Positions 45,371-53,883 of a DNA stretch of 64,000 nucleotides are shown here, piece after piece (position 1 is the first letter of the stretch; every line of letters begins with the position of its first letter). The stretch comes from Paracoccaceae bacterium (lineage in GTDB: Bacteria; Pseudomonadota; Alphaproteobacteria; Rhodobacterales; Rhodobacteraceae). Position numbers and translations under genes: made by a program. The stretch lies in contig JAMWZC010000004.1 in NCBI GenBank assembly GCA_024304985.1, positions 1 through 64,000 of the forward strand. The letters run 5' to 3'. The notes beneath the pieces are model-generated. The model had not been told where the DNA came from, did no database searches, and saw nothing but the letters and a program-made list of their open reading frames with translations.

Positions 45371-46168
45371 ATGCCCCACCCCCTCGTGACCCAGCAGGAT
45401 ATTGAAGATTATCAGCGTGACGGGGTCGTTCTGATCCGGGGCCTGTTCAAGGATCACGTGGACACCCTCGCCGCCGGGATCGCGCGCAACATGGCCGACC
45501 CCGGCCCCTATGCCGCCGAGAACCTCAAGGCCGGAGAAGGAGGCCGCTTCTTCGATGACTACTGCAACTGGCAGCGCATCCCGGAATTCGAAGCGGTGAT
45601 CCGCCAGTCCCCCGCCGCCGCCGTCGCCGCCGAGCTGATGGGCTCGGACAAGGTGCAACTCTTCCACGACCATATCCTCGTCAAGGAACCCGGCACCTCC
45701 AAGCCGACACCCTGGCATCAGGACGGCCCCTATTACTTTGTCGAAGGCCGCCAGACCGTCAGCTTCTGGTCGCCCCTCGATCCCGTGCGCGAGGCCAGCC
45801 TGCGCTGTGTCGCCGGATCACATCTCTGGCCGCGCCCCGTCCTGCCCACCCGCTGGCTCTCCGAGGAGAATTTCTACCCCGATGCCGAGGCCTATATGCC
45901 CGTCCCCGATCCGGATGCCGAAGGGATGGAGATCCGCGAATGGCACATGGAACCCGGCGACGCCGTAGCCTTCCATTACAGCACCCTGCACGGCGCGCGC
46001 GGGAACGAGACCGCCCAGCGCCGACGCGCGTTTTCCCTGCGGCTGGTGGGCGATGACGCGCGTTATGTGGAACGGCCCGGCCGCACCTCGCCGCCCTTTC
46101 CGGGGCATGACATGCAGCCCGGTCAAAAGCTGCGTGAGGACTGGTTCCCGGTGCTTTACAGCCGGTGA
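45371..46168 (+). CDS. Phytanoyl-CoA dioxygenase (PhyH)-family protein
   Basis: A 265-residue Fe(II)/2-oxoglutarate dioxygenase. Iron ligands are H and D of WHQDGPYYFVEG, and the distal H is in FHYSTLHGARGN, with the 2-oxoglutarate arginine in RRRAFSLRLVGDD. Family members hydroxylate many small molecules, including compatible solutes and organic phosphonates; substrate not known here. It starts 32 bases after the methyltransferase gene. Confidence 0.85.
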   Translation: MPHPLVTQQDIEDYQRDGVVLIRGLFKDHVDTLAAGIARNMADPGPYAAENLKAGEGGRFFDDYCNWQRIPEFEAVIRQSPAAAVAAELMGSDKVQLFHDHILVKEPGTSKPTPWHQDGPYYFVEGRQTVSFWSPLDPVREASLRCVAGSHLWPRPVLPTRWLSEENFYPDAEAYMPVPDPDAEGMEIREWHMEPGDAVAFHYSTLHGARGNETAQRRRAFSLRLVGDDARYVERPGRTSPPFPGHDMQPGQKLREDWFPVLYSR

Positions 46169-46246
46169 TCCTTGCCGCCACGGCAGGGCTTTCGCGCCAC
46201 CCGGCACGGGCCTAATCTGCCGCGATCAAGACAGCGAAAGCCACCG

Positions 46247-47449
46247 ATGCGCCTGCCGGTCCTGTTCATCCTGATCACGGTGATGATCGACGCCATGGGG
46301 ATCGGGCTGATCCTGCCCGTGATGCCCGACCTCATCCGCGAGACGACAGGCGGCACGCTGGCGCAGGCGGCCATCTGGGGCGGCATCCTGTCCACCGCCT
46401 TTGCCGCGATGCAATTCCTGTTCGGCCCCATCCTTGGCGGGCTGTCCGACCGGTTCGGGCGCCGGCCCGTGCTGCTGGTCTCGCTTCTGGTGATGGCGGC
46501 GGACTATGTGGTGATGGCGCTGGCCGGATCAATCTGGCTCTTGCTGGCGGGCCGGATCGTGGGCGGGATCACGGCCGCCACCCACTCCACCGCCTCGGCC
46601 TATATGGCCGACATCTCGGCCCCACATGAGAAGGCGCGCAATTTCGGCCTGATCGGAGCCGCCTTCGGGATGGGCTTCGTGCTGGGTCCGGTGATGGGCG
46701 GACTGCTGGCCGAATGGGGCACCCGCGCGCCCTTCATCGCAGCCGCCCTGCTGGCCCTGGCCAATGCCGCCTTCGGCTGGCTGGTGCTGCGTGAAACCGT
46801 GACCGACCGCATCCGTCGCCCCTTCCAGTGGGGCCGCGCCAATCCGTTCGGCGCGATCCGCGCGGTGTCGAAGCTGGGTGGGGTAGGATCGCTGATCTGG
46901 GTCTATTTTCTCTATCACTTCGCCACGGTCGTCTATCCGGCGATCTGGGCCTATTTCACAGCGGCACGGTTTGGCTGGTCCCCAAGTCTGATCGGAGTGT
47001 CGCTGGCGGTCTATGGCCTGTCTCTGGCGGTGGCACAGGGCACACTGGTCGGCCCCGCAATCCGCCTCTTTGGCGATGCACGGACCGTTCTTCTGGGGCT
47101 GCTGATCCAGATCATATCGCTGGTGATCCTTGGGTTCATCGCCTCGGGCAACCTGCTGTTGATGCTGATCCCGGTCACAGCCATCGGTGCGATCGGCCTG
47201 CCTGCCCTGCAAGGTATCCTGTCCCGCGCTGTGGCGGATAACGCACAGGGCGAGTTGCAGGGCGTGCTGACCAGCCTGACCTCGGTGGCGATGGTGGTGG
47301 CCCCTCTGGTCATGACGCAGACCTTCGCGCAATTCACCCGCGCGGATGCCGGCCTTTACCTGCCCGGAGCACCTTTCCTGTTGTCGGCGGTGATCATGAC
47401 CCTGGCGGCGGTGATCTATCAGATGCGCGGGCGCCAGATCACAGGCTGA
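46247..47449 (+). CDS. MFS efflux transporter of the Tet family
   Basis: A 400-residue protein with twelve membrane segments. The start MRLPVLFILITVMIDAMGIGLILPVMPDLIRE and the loop GGLSDRFGRRPVLL are those of TetA-like drug:H+ antiporters. Such proteins are common in environmental alphaproteobacteria and do not by themselves show tetracycline resistance. ATG 46247 gives the standard N-terminus. Confidence 0.87.
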   Translation: MRLPVLFILITVMIDAMGIGLILPVMPDLIRETTGGTLAQAAIWGGILSTAFAAMQFLFGPILGGLSDRFGRRPVLLVSLLVMAADYVVMALAGSIWLLLAGRIVGGITAATHSTASAYMADISAPHEKARNFGLIGAAFGMGFVLGPVMGGLLAEWGTRAPFIAAALLALANAAFGWLVLRETVTDRIRRPFQWGRANPFGAIRAVSKLGGVGSLIWVYFLYHFATVVYPAIWAYFTAARFGWSPSLIGVSLAVYGLSLAVAQGTLVGPAIRLFGDARTVLLGLLIQIISLVILGFIASGNLLLMLIPVTAIGAIGLPALQGILSRAVADNAQGELQGVLTSLTSVAMVVAPLVMTQTFAQFTRADAGLYLPGAPFLLSAVIMTLAAVIYQMRGRQITG

Positions 47450-47556
47450 CCCCGATGGTTTCCGACACAGGAGCGGTTGTTTTGCGCTTGCACGGCTGTT
47501 CCGGCGCGGGCAGGTTCGGGCACAACGCAAGGACCAGACCGGAAAGGACAAGCCCC

Positions 47557-48645
47557 ATGCAGATGATCAAGGCCGCCGTGTGCCACGCCTTCGGCACCCC
47601 CCTGACCATCGAGGAGGTGCGCCTGCGCGCCCCCGACATGGGTGAGGTCGAGGTGAAGCTGGACGCCGTGGCGATCTGCCATTCCGACATCTCCTTTGCC
47701 GAAGGCGCGTGGGGCGGCACCCTGCCTGCGGTCTACGGTCATGAGGCGGCAGGGCGAGTGACCGCTGTCGGCGCAGGCGTGGCGGGTCTGGCCGTGGGTG
47801 ACAGCGTCGCGGTGACGCTGATCCGCGCCTGCGGCGGCTGCTCCAATTGCGGATCGGGCAAGCCGACGCTTTGCGAAACACCTTACAACGGTGACAAGGG
47901 CCCGCTGTCCACGGCAGACGGGGGTGTGCTGCATCAGGCCATGGCCTGCGGCGCCTTTGCCGAAGCGGTCGTGGTGGATCACAGCCAGGTCGTGAAAATC
48001 CCCGACAACATGGCCAAGGACGTGGCGTCCTTGCTGTCCTGCGGTGTGATCACTGGTGTGGGCGCGGTGGTGAATGCCGCCGGTCTGCGCGCGGGTCAGG
48101 ATGTGGTCGTGATCGGCGCGGGCGGCGTCGGGCTGAACGCCATTCAGGGCGCGCGCATCGCTGGTGCCCGCCGCATCATCGCCGTCGACATGAGCGAGGA
48201 GAAACTGGCCATCGCCCGCGAGTTCGGCGCGACCGACGGCATCCTGGCCACGGATGCCAAGCCATGGTCGCGCGCCAAGCGCATCCTTGGCCGTGGTGCA
48301 GATGCGGTGATCGTCACCGTGGGTGCCATCCCGGCCTATGACACGGCTCCGCGCTATCTGGGCTATGGCGGCCGTGTCGTCATGGTGGGCATGCCGCATT
48401 CCGGCCAGACCTCAACCTATGAACCCGTCGTCATGGCGGCTGTGGGGCAAGGCATGATCGGCTCAAAGATGGGCGATGTGGTGATCAAGCGCGACATCCC
48501 GTGGATGGTGGACCTGTATCAACAGGGGCGGCTGAAGCTGGACGAACTGATCTCGGGCCGCTGGCGGCTGGACCAGATCAACGAGGCGATTGCCGACACC
48601 AAGACCGGTGCCGCGCGCCGCAACGTGATCATCCTGAACAACTGA
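47557..48645 (+). CDS. Zinc-dependent alcohol dehydrogenase (MDR family)
   Basis: A 362-residue medium-chain dehydrogenase. Catalytic zinc residues are in AICHSDI and YGHEAAG. The structural zinc loop CGGCSNCGSGKPTLC is intact. The NAD-binding motif is GAGGVGLNAIQ. It is followed 47 bases later by an enolase-superfamily gene, so the two may work together on a sugar acid or polyol. Confidence 0.88.
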   Translation: MQMIKAAVCHAFGTPLTIEEVRLRAPDMGEVEVKLDAVAICHSDISFAEGAWGGTLPAVYGHEAAGRVTAVGAGVAGLAVGDSVAVTLIRACGGCSNCGSGKPTLCETPYNGDKGPLSTADGGVLHQAMACGAFAEAVVVDHSQVVKIPDNMAKDVASLLSCGVITGVGAVVNAAGLRAGQDVVVIGAGGVGLNAIQGARIAGARRIIAVDMSEEKLAIAREFGATDGILATDAKPWSRAKRILGRGADAVIVTVGAIPAYDTAPRYLGYGGRVVMVGMPHSGQTSTYEPVVMAAVGQGMIGSKMGDVVIKRDIPWMVDLYQQGRLKLDELISGRWRLDQINEAIADTKTGAARRNVIILNN

Positions 48646-48692
48646 ACGCACCCTTTCCCCTGTTCCCTCAATACTCAAAGGAGCGACCGACG

Positions 48693-49925
48693 ATGAAACT
48701 GGCTGACCTTGACATCATCGTCACCTCGCCCCCGGCACCGGGCTGGGGCGGGCGCTACTGGATTTTCGTGAAGGTAACGACCGACACGGGAATCGTGGGC
48801 TGGGGTGAATGTTACGCCGCGACCGTCGGGCCCGTCGCCATGCGCGCGGTCATCACCGATGTGTTCGAGCGCCACATGCAGGGTGAGAACCCGGAGAATA
48901 TCGAAAAGATGTTCCGTCGGGTCTATTCCTCGGGCTTCACGCAGCGGCCCGATCTGACGGTCATGGGCGCGTTTTCGGGGCTTGAGATCGCCTGCTGGGA
49001 CATTCTGGGCAAAGCCCGGAACCGCCCGGTCTGGGCGCTGCTGGGCGGCAAGATCAACGATCGGCTGCGGGCCTATACCTATCTCTATCCGCTGCCGCAT
49101 CACGAGCATGCGCCCTTCTGGGTCTCGCCCGAGATGGCGGCTGAATCGGCACTGGACGCGGTGGATCGGGGCTATACGGCGGTCAAGTTCGACCCCGCTG
49201 GCCCTTACACGATGCGGGGCGGGCATATGCCTGCGATGCGGGACATCAGCCGCTCGGTCGCCTTCTGCCGCGCCATCCGCGAGGCTGTCGGGGACCGTGC
49301 TGACCTGTTGTTCGGCACCCATGGACAGTTCACGACGGCGGGGGCGATCCGGCTGGGTCAGGCGTTGGAACCCTATAGCCCGCTCTGGTATGAAGAGCCG
49401 ATCCCGCCAGATAATCTGCTGGAATTCCAGAAGGTCGCGCAGGCCGTGCGCATTCCGCTTGCCACGGGTGAGCGGATGACGACCAAGACCGAATTCGCCA
49501 CGCTGCTGCGCACAGGTGGCGCGGAAATCCTGCAACCCGCCTTGGGACGTGCGGGCGGAATCTGGGAGATGAAGAAGGTGGCCGCCATGGCCGAAGCCTT
49601 CAACGCGCAGATCGCACCGCACCTTTACGCAGGTCCCATCGAATGGGCCGCGAACATCCATCTGGCGGCCTCGATCCCGAACCTGCTGATGATCGAAACC
49701 ATCGAGACACCGTTCCATGACGGGCTGATCAAGGGGATGATCCGGGTCGAGAATGGCTATGTCATTCCGCCTGATCGCCCCGGTCTGGGTATCGAGATTG
49801 ACGAGGATCTGGCCCGTGCCCATCCCTTCACCGGGACGGGGCTGCATCTGCAAATGCAGGAAGACCCTTGCGATTATCAGAACGAGAACCATTTTGAAGG
49901 CGGTGCCCCGGCTTATGAGCAGTGA
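48693..49925 (+). CDS. Mandelate racemase/muconate lactonizing enzyme family protein
   Basis: A 410-residue enolase-superfamily protein with the usual capping domain and barrel. It looks most like acid-sugar dehydratases or cycloisomerases. Metal-site Glu235 (EEP) and Glu260 (GER) are present and His310 is kept. The first metal ligand, normally Asp in a VDFHG-like motif, is Gly208 in FGTHG, and the dyad Asp of QPD is Ala283. Substrate is therefore unclear. A good RBS (AAAGGAG) sits upstream. It follows the alcohol dehydrogenase gene and is probably co-transcribed with it. Confidence 0.82.
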   Translation: MKLADLDIIVTSPPAPGWGGRYWIFVKVTTDTGIVGWGECYAATVGPVAMRAVITDVFERHMQGENPENIEKMFRRVYSSGFTQRPDLTVMGAFSGLEIACWDILGKARNRPVWALLGGKINDRLRAYTYLYPLPHHEHAPFWVSPEMAAESALDAVDRGYTAVKFDPAGPYTMRGGHMPAMRDISRSVAFCRAIREAVGDRADLLFGTHGQFTTAGAIRLGQALEPYSPLWYEEPIPPDNLLEFQKVAQAVRIPLATGERMTTKTEFATLLRTGGAEILQPALGRAGGIWEMKKVAAMAEAFNAQIAPHLYAGPIEWAANIHLAASIPNLLMIETIETPFHDGLIKGMIRVENGYVIPPDRPGLGIEIDEDLARAHPFTGTGLHLQMQEDPCDYQNENHFEGGAPAYEQ

Positions 49926-49975
49926 TCTCGCTCTTTCCCGAGGGGTATGCTAGGAGAGACAGAGGGATCGACCGG

Positions 49976-50341
49976 ATGCAGGAACTTGCCGAATTGACCA
50001 CGCAAAGCCCCCCCGCCCCGCCATCCGAGATGGCGCGCAGCGCCGAGGCGGCGGCAGCCTATCTCAAGACGCTGGCCCATGAAGGCCGGCTGATGATCCT
50101 GTGCCATCTGGGATCGGGCGAGAAATCCGTGGGTGAGTTGGAGGACCTTCTGGAAATCCGGCAAGCCGCCGTCAGCCAGATGCTTGCGCGCCTGCGCGAG
50201 GAAGGTCTGGTCACGACCCGCCGCGAGGGCAAGACGATCTATTACAGCCTCGCCGACAACAACACCTATGAGGTGATCGGCCTGCTTTATCGTCTGTTCT
50301 GCGCCCCTGAAGGCAAGGACACCACCAAAACCTCCTGCTGA
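49976..50341 (+). CDS. ArsR/SmtB-family regulator of the BigR/SqrR (persulfide sensor) type
   Basis: A 121-residue winged-helix repressor (recognition region LLEIRQAAVSQMLARLREEGLV). Cys43 (ILCHL) and Cys109 (RLFC) are 66 residues apart. This is the spacing of the dithiol of SqrR and BigR, which form a tetrasulfide on exposure to persulfide; the spacing in those proteins is recalled knowledge. A third cysteine is the last residue. The gene lies alone after the enolase-superfamily gene and converges with the LysR gene. A target gene such as a sulfur oxidation or sulfide:quinone operon is not evident nearby. Confidence 0.82.
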   Translation: MQELAELTTQSPPAPPSEMARSAEAAAAYLKTLAHEGRLMILCHLGSGEKSVGELEDLLEIRQAAVSQMLARLREEGLVTTRREGKTIYYSLADNNTYEVIGLLYRLFCAPEGKDTTKTSC

Positions 50342-50363
50342 GCCGCGCGCTCCGCTCCGGATC

Positions 50364-51290
50364 TCAGCGCACAACCCCCGCCTCAAGCTCGGTCGCGACA
50401 TGCCCGATCACGCCGCGTAGCCAGCGGTGCATCGGGGAGTGATGCGTGCGGGCGGTCCAGTAGAGGTCGATCTCGAAAGGCGCGGGAAAGGGGCAATCCA
50501 CGATACTGAGGCCCGGCCCGAAGGACAGCGCTGTCCGCAAGGGAACCGTGGCGATCAGATCGGTGCCGGGCAGGATGTCGCGCAAGGTTGCGGGGCTGGG
50601 CAGTTCCAGCACCATGTTGGGGGCAAGGCCAGCATCCTCCATCTCGATCAGATAGCGGGATTTCCAGTTGCCGCCATAGGTCACCACCGCCTGCGGTGCG
50701 GCGGCGAAACCCTCTATGTCCAGCGGTGTCTGGCCCAGCGGATTGTCCGGCGCCATGACGCAGACATAATGATCGCTGAGGACGCGACGGCCAAAGAACC
50801 CGGCATCCCCGATCTGGACCGGCCCCACCAGAATGTCGCATTCCCCCCGGCTCAGCTGCTCGCGCCCGCGCACGGTCGAGGTGATCACCCGCAGCTTTAC
50901 CCCCGGTGCCACAGCCCGCAGACGGCGCACCAGCGCAGGCACCAGCGTCGCCCGTTCATAGTAGTTGCAGGACAGGATCATCGTCGCCTCGGCGCGGGCG
51001 GGATCAAAGACGCGCGGCGCTGACAGGGCCACGAATTCGTCCACCAGCCGCGCCGCCTCGCGGACAATCTCGTCACAGCGGTCTGTGGGCACGATCCCGG
51101 CCCCCTGCCGCACGAAAAGCGGATCGCCAAAGGCGCGGCGCAGGCGGTCGATCGTATAGCTGACCGAGGATTGGTTGACGCCCAGCACCTCGGCCGTGCG
51201 CGAGAACGATGCATAGTCATGCACCAGCCGCAGCACCCGCAGCGCCGCAAAATCCACGGCCAGCGGATCGCTATCCTTGGGGGTGACCAT
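50364..51290 (-). CDS. LysR-family transcriptional regulator
   Basis: A 308-residue regulator: N-terminal winged helix (FAALRVLRLVHDYASFSRTAEVLGVNQSSVSYTIDRLRRAFGDPLFVRQG) and a C-terminal periplasmic-binding-like effector domain. The ATG at 51290 has AGGAAG five bases upstream. It is divergent from the P450 gene, and the gap holds an inverted repeat of LysR-box form. Probable activator of the P450 gene in response to an aromatic compound. Confidence 0.88.
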   Translation of the reverse strand: MVTPKDSDPLAVDFAALRVLRLVHDYASFSRTAEVLGVNQSSVSYTIDRLRRAFGDPLFVRQGAGIVPTDRCDEIVREAARLVDEFVALSAPRVFDPARAEATMILSCNYYERATLVPALVRRLRAVAPGVKLRVITSTVRGREQLSRGECDILVGPVQIGDAGFFGRRVLSDHYVCVMAPDNPLGQTPLDIEGFAAAPQAVVTYGGNWKSRYLIEMEDAGLAPNMVLELPSPATLRDILPGTDLIATVPLRTALSFGPGLSIVDCPFPAPFEIDLYWTARTHHSPMHRWLRGVIGHVATELEAGVVR

Positions 51291-51327
51291 GTGACTTCCT
51301 CCGGTTTCGCCCGCTGTCATCAGATTA

Positions 51328-51347
51328 TTCGATAGTCTCTATCAATT
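51328..51347. promoter_or_regulatory. LysR-box-like inverted repeat
   Basis: ATTCGATAGTCTCTATCAAT contains perfect GATAG/CTATC arms with a three-base centre and flanking ATT/AAT. It sits 38 bases from the LysR start and 71 from the P450 start, the usual place for a LysR regulator controlling both directions. Confidence 0.55.
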
Positions 51348-51418
51348 CCATCGGATTGTCCCATGCGCCCCGATCCTCTAGTGTTGGTCCACGCGATCAG
51401 GCAGGGGAGGGCAGGACC

Positions 51419-52615
51419 GTGACACTCGATACACCCATCGCACCCGAGGCACCGCTGGATGATCAGATCACCATCCAGCAACTGACCCTTGATCCCTATA
51501 CCGTTTACAAACGCCTGCGGGCCGAGGCACCTGTGCTGCGGGTCAAGGCCGTAGGGCGGACGCTGCTGACCAAGGCGGCGGATACGAAATACGTCAAGGA
51601 CAACCCTGAGCTATTCAGTTCGAACGACCCCAACACGCCGATGCAGCGCGCCTTTCGCGCCCATACGCTGATGCGCAAGGATGGGGCCGAACACGCAGCC
51701 GAACGTGGCGCGATGGCCCCGGCCTTCACCGCACGCAACATCAAGCAATGCTGGGAGCCGATCTATACAAGGATCGCCGAGGATTATGTCAGCCGCCTGC
51801 CAAGAGGCGAGACGGTGGACCTGTTCACGCAGCTGGCCGGACCATTCTCAGCGCGCTGCCTGACGCATCTGCTGGGCATTCCCGAAGCCTCGGACGCTGA
51901 CATGCAGCGCTGGTCGCAGATCCTGATCGACGGCGCGGGGAATTTCGGCTGGACGGACAAGCTGTTCGCGCAATGCGACGCCGCCAACGATGAAATGGAC
52001 GCGCTTTTCGACGCGGCCTCCGCCCGTTTGCGCGCGGACCCGGATCAAAGCGCGCTGTCCGTGATGGTCAATGCGGAAGATCCGATCCCGACCAGTCAGA
52101 TCTATTCCAACATCAAGATCGCGATCGGCGGCGGTATCAACGAGCCGCGCGACGCGCTGCTAACGATCCTTTACGGCCTGATGATCAACCCTGACCAGTT
52201 CGAGGCGGTCAAGCGGGACGGTCTGTGGGCCGACGCCTTCGAAGAAGGTGTGCGCTGGGTCGCCCCGATTCAGGTCTCGTCCCGGTTGGTGACCGAGGAT
52301 ACGGTGATCCGCGGCTTCCACATCCCCAAAGGCGATACGGTGATGACGATCCAGGCTTCGGCCAATCATGACGAGGATGTTTACGAGGACGGGCACCTTT
52401 ACAACGTGTTCCGCCCCAAGCTGCCGCATCAAGCCTTTGGCAACGGCCCGCATTTCTGTCAGGGAACGCATGTGGCGCGGCGGATGCTGGCCAATATCAT
52501 GCTGCCGTTGCTGTGCGACCGTTTCCCGAACATGACCCTGCCAGACCCGGACGCCGTGCAATTCTACGGGTTCGGATTCCGGGGGCCGCGCAGCCTGCCT
52601 GTGACGCTGAATTGA
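51419..52615 (+). CDS. Cytochrome P450 resembling guaiacol O-demethylase GcoA (CYP255-like)
   Basis: A 398-residue soluble P450. ExxR is in EEGVRW (near 276), and the heme-thiolate motif is FGNGPHFCQG (Cys347). The I-helix reads GGGINEPRD: the usual acid-alcohol pair is replaced by Asn-Glu-Pro (241-243). GcoA has Gln-Glu-Pro here, and the C-terminal YGFGFRGPRSLPVT also resembles GcoA's (recalled). This suggests an aryl-O-demethylase, possibly able to use peroxide, but the match is partial. No ferredoxin or GcoB-like reductase is in the window. GTG start with GGGGAGGGCAGG upstream. Regulated probably by the divergent LysR protein. Confidence 0.85.
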   Translation: MTLDTPIAPEAPLDDQITIQQLTLDPYTVYKRLRAEAPVLRVKAVGRTLLTKAADTKYVKDNPELFSSNDPNTPMQRAFRAHTLMRKDGAEHAAERGAMAPAFTARNIKQCWEPIYTRIAEDYVSRLPRGETVDLFTQLAGPFSARCLTHLLGIPEASDADMQRWSQILIDGAGNFGWTDKLFAQCDAANDEMDALFDAASARLRADPDQSALSVMVNAEDPIPTSQIYSNIKIAIGGGINEPRDALLTILYGLMINPDQFEAVKRDGLWADAFEEGVRWVAPIQVSSRLVTEDTVIRGFHIPKGDTVMTIQASANHDEDVYEDGHLYNVFRPKLPHQAFGNGPHFCQGTHVARRMLANIMLPLLCDRFPNMTLPDPDAVQFYGFGFRGPRSLPVTLN

Positions 52616-52638
52616 GATCGCCGTCGACCCGGCGCAAA

Positions 52639-52658
52639 AGACTTAGCTATGACGCATA
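52639..52658 (+). promoter_or_regulatory. Shared motif, copy A, upstream of orphan dctP
   Basis: AGACTTAGCTATGACGCATA matches AGATTTAGTTATGACTTATA at 55697-55716 in 16 of 20 bases. It contains TATG-ACG-CATA, a small palindrome. It lies 80 bases before the dctP start. Two such matches in two regulatory gaps of one locus suggest a common regulator, perhaps of the MarR type. Confidence 0.55.
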
Positions 52659-52737
52659 ATCATTTGCGATTCGGGCGAGAGTGACACTAAATACACGCAA
52701 GGGTCGGAAGAACCGGCCCGTTTCTGGGAGGAAACCA

Positions 52738-53775
52738 ATGAAACGACGTAACCTGATGAAGACGGTCGCCGCCGCCGCGTTTGCGCTGGGTCTGGCCCCC
52801 GCCACCCTGTCCGCGCAAGAAGTGACGCTGCGACTGCACCAGTTCCTGCCGCCGCCCGCGCCGGTGCCGGCACATATCCTCAAGCCATGGGCCGCAAAGG
52901 TTGAAGAGCGGGCCGGCGGTGCGCTGAAGATCGAGCACTATGACGCCATGTCGCTGGGCGGTCGCCCGAATGATCTGATCGACCAGGCCATCGACGGCAC
53001 GGCTGACATCATCATGACCGTCGTGGGCTACACGCCCGGTCGCTTCCCCAAGACGGAAGTGTTCGAACTGCCGTTCATGATGACCAACCCGGTCGCCACC
53101 GCCAAGGCCTTCTGGCAATTGACCGAGGCCGAATTGCAGAACGAGGAATACAAGGACGTCAAGATCCTGGGCGCCTGGGTCCATGGCCCCGGCATGATCC
53201 ACTCGAAAGAGCCGATCGCCAGCCTTGAGGACATGGCCGGCAAGAAACTGCGCGGCCCGACCCGCGTGATTACCGACATGCTGAACGAACTGGGCGCGAC
53301 CCCGGTCGGCATGCCCCTGCCCGCGATCCCGGAATCCCTGTCCAAGGGCGTGATCGACGCGACCGTGATCCCGTGGGAGGTCACCACCGCCGTCCGCGTG
53401 TCGGAACTGGTGGGCAACCACACCGAATTCGGCGGGCCGGAATCGCTCTATACCGCGACGATCATCCTTGCCATGAACAAGGAGCGTTACGAGTCCCTGC
53501 CAGAGAACATCCGCGCCGCCATCGACGCGGAATCCGGCGAGGTTCTGTCGGCCTTTGCCGCGCAGGTGATGTGGGATTATGACGCCCCCGCCCGTCAGAT
53601 CGCGGTGGATCGCGGCAACAACATCGTGACTCTGGACGAGGCCGAAGTGGCCCGCTGGAAGGAAAAGGCGCAGCCCGTGATCGACCGCTGGGTCGCCGAC
53701 ATGGAGACCAAGGGCATCGACGGCCGTGCCCTGATCCAGCAGGCCAAGGACCTGATCGTGAAGAACGGCGGCTGA
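52738..53775 (+). CDS. dctP: Orphan TRAP-type substrate-binding protein
   Basis: A 345-residue periplasmic protein with a signal peptide (KTVAAAAFALGLAPATLSAQ). DctP features: LRLHQFLPPPAPVPAHILKPW, GGALKIEHYDAMSLGGRPNDLIDQ, LEDMAGKKLRGPTRVITDMLNELGATPVGMPL, and SKGVIDATVIPWEV. A good RBS (GGGAGGAAACC) precedes the ATG. No dctQ or dctM genes accompany it; a strong terminator follows. It must use permeases encoded elsewhere or be regulated separately. Location between P450 and feruloyl-CoA synthetase suggests an aromatic acid ligand. Confidence 0.88.
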   Translation: MKRRNLMKTVAAAAFALGLAPATLSAQEVTLRLHQFLPPPAPVPAHILKPWAAKVEERAGGALKIEHYDAMSLGGRPNDLIDQAIDGTADIIMTVVGYTPGRFPKTEVFELPFMMTNPVATAKAFWQLTEAELQNEEYKDVKILGAWVHGPGMIHSKEPIASLEDMAGKKLRGPTRVITDMLNELGATPVGMPLPAIPESLSKGVIDATVIPWEVTTAVRVSELVGNHTEFGGPESLYTATIILAMNKERYESLPENIRAAIDAESGEVLSAFAAQVMWDYDAPARQIAVDRGNNIVTLDEAEVARWKEKAQPVIDRWVADMETKGIDGRALIQQAKDLIVKNGG

Positions 53776-53797
53776 TCGCGTCTCAAGGTGAATGGGG

Positions 53798-53835
53798 AAA
53801 GGCCGTCGGAGTGATCCGGCGGCCTTTCTTCTTGT
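53798..53835 (+). terminator. Rho-independent terminator after orphan dctP
   Basis: AAAGGCCGTCGGA and TCCGGCGGCCTTT form a 13-position stem (one mismatch) around GTGA, followed by TCTTCTTG. It ends the dctP transcript. With its U-rich side also on the reverse strand (AAAGG becomes CCTTT), it may serve the convergent synthetase gene too. Confidence 0.85.
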
Positions 53836-53849
53836 CCAGATGTCGGAAT

Positions 53850-53871
53850 GAGTATTTCTGGCAAGATGAAG
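53850..53871 (+). repeat. Dispersed intergenic repeat, AGTATTT subtype
   Basis: G-AGTATTTCTGGCAAGATGAA-G, identical over 22 bases to the reverse-strand copy at 27525-27546. It lies 12 bases beyond the end of the synthetase gene, after the terminator. Confidence 0.8.
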
Positions 53872-53883
53872 GAATGTCGCTCT

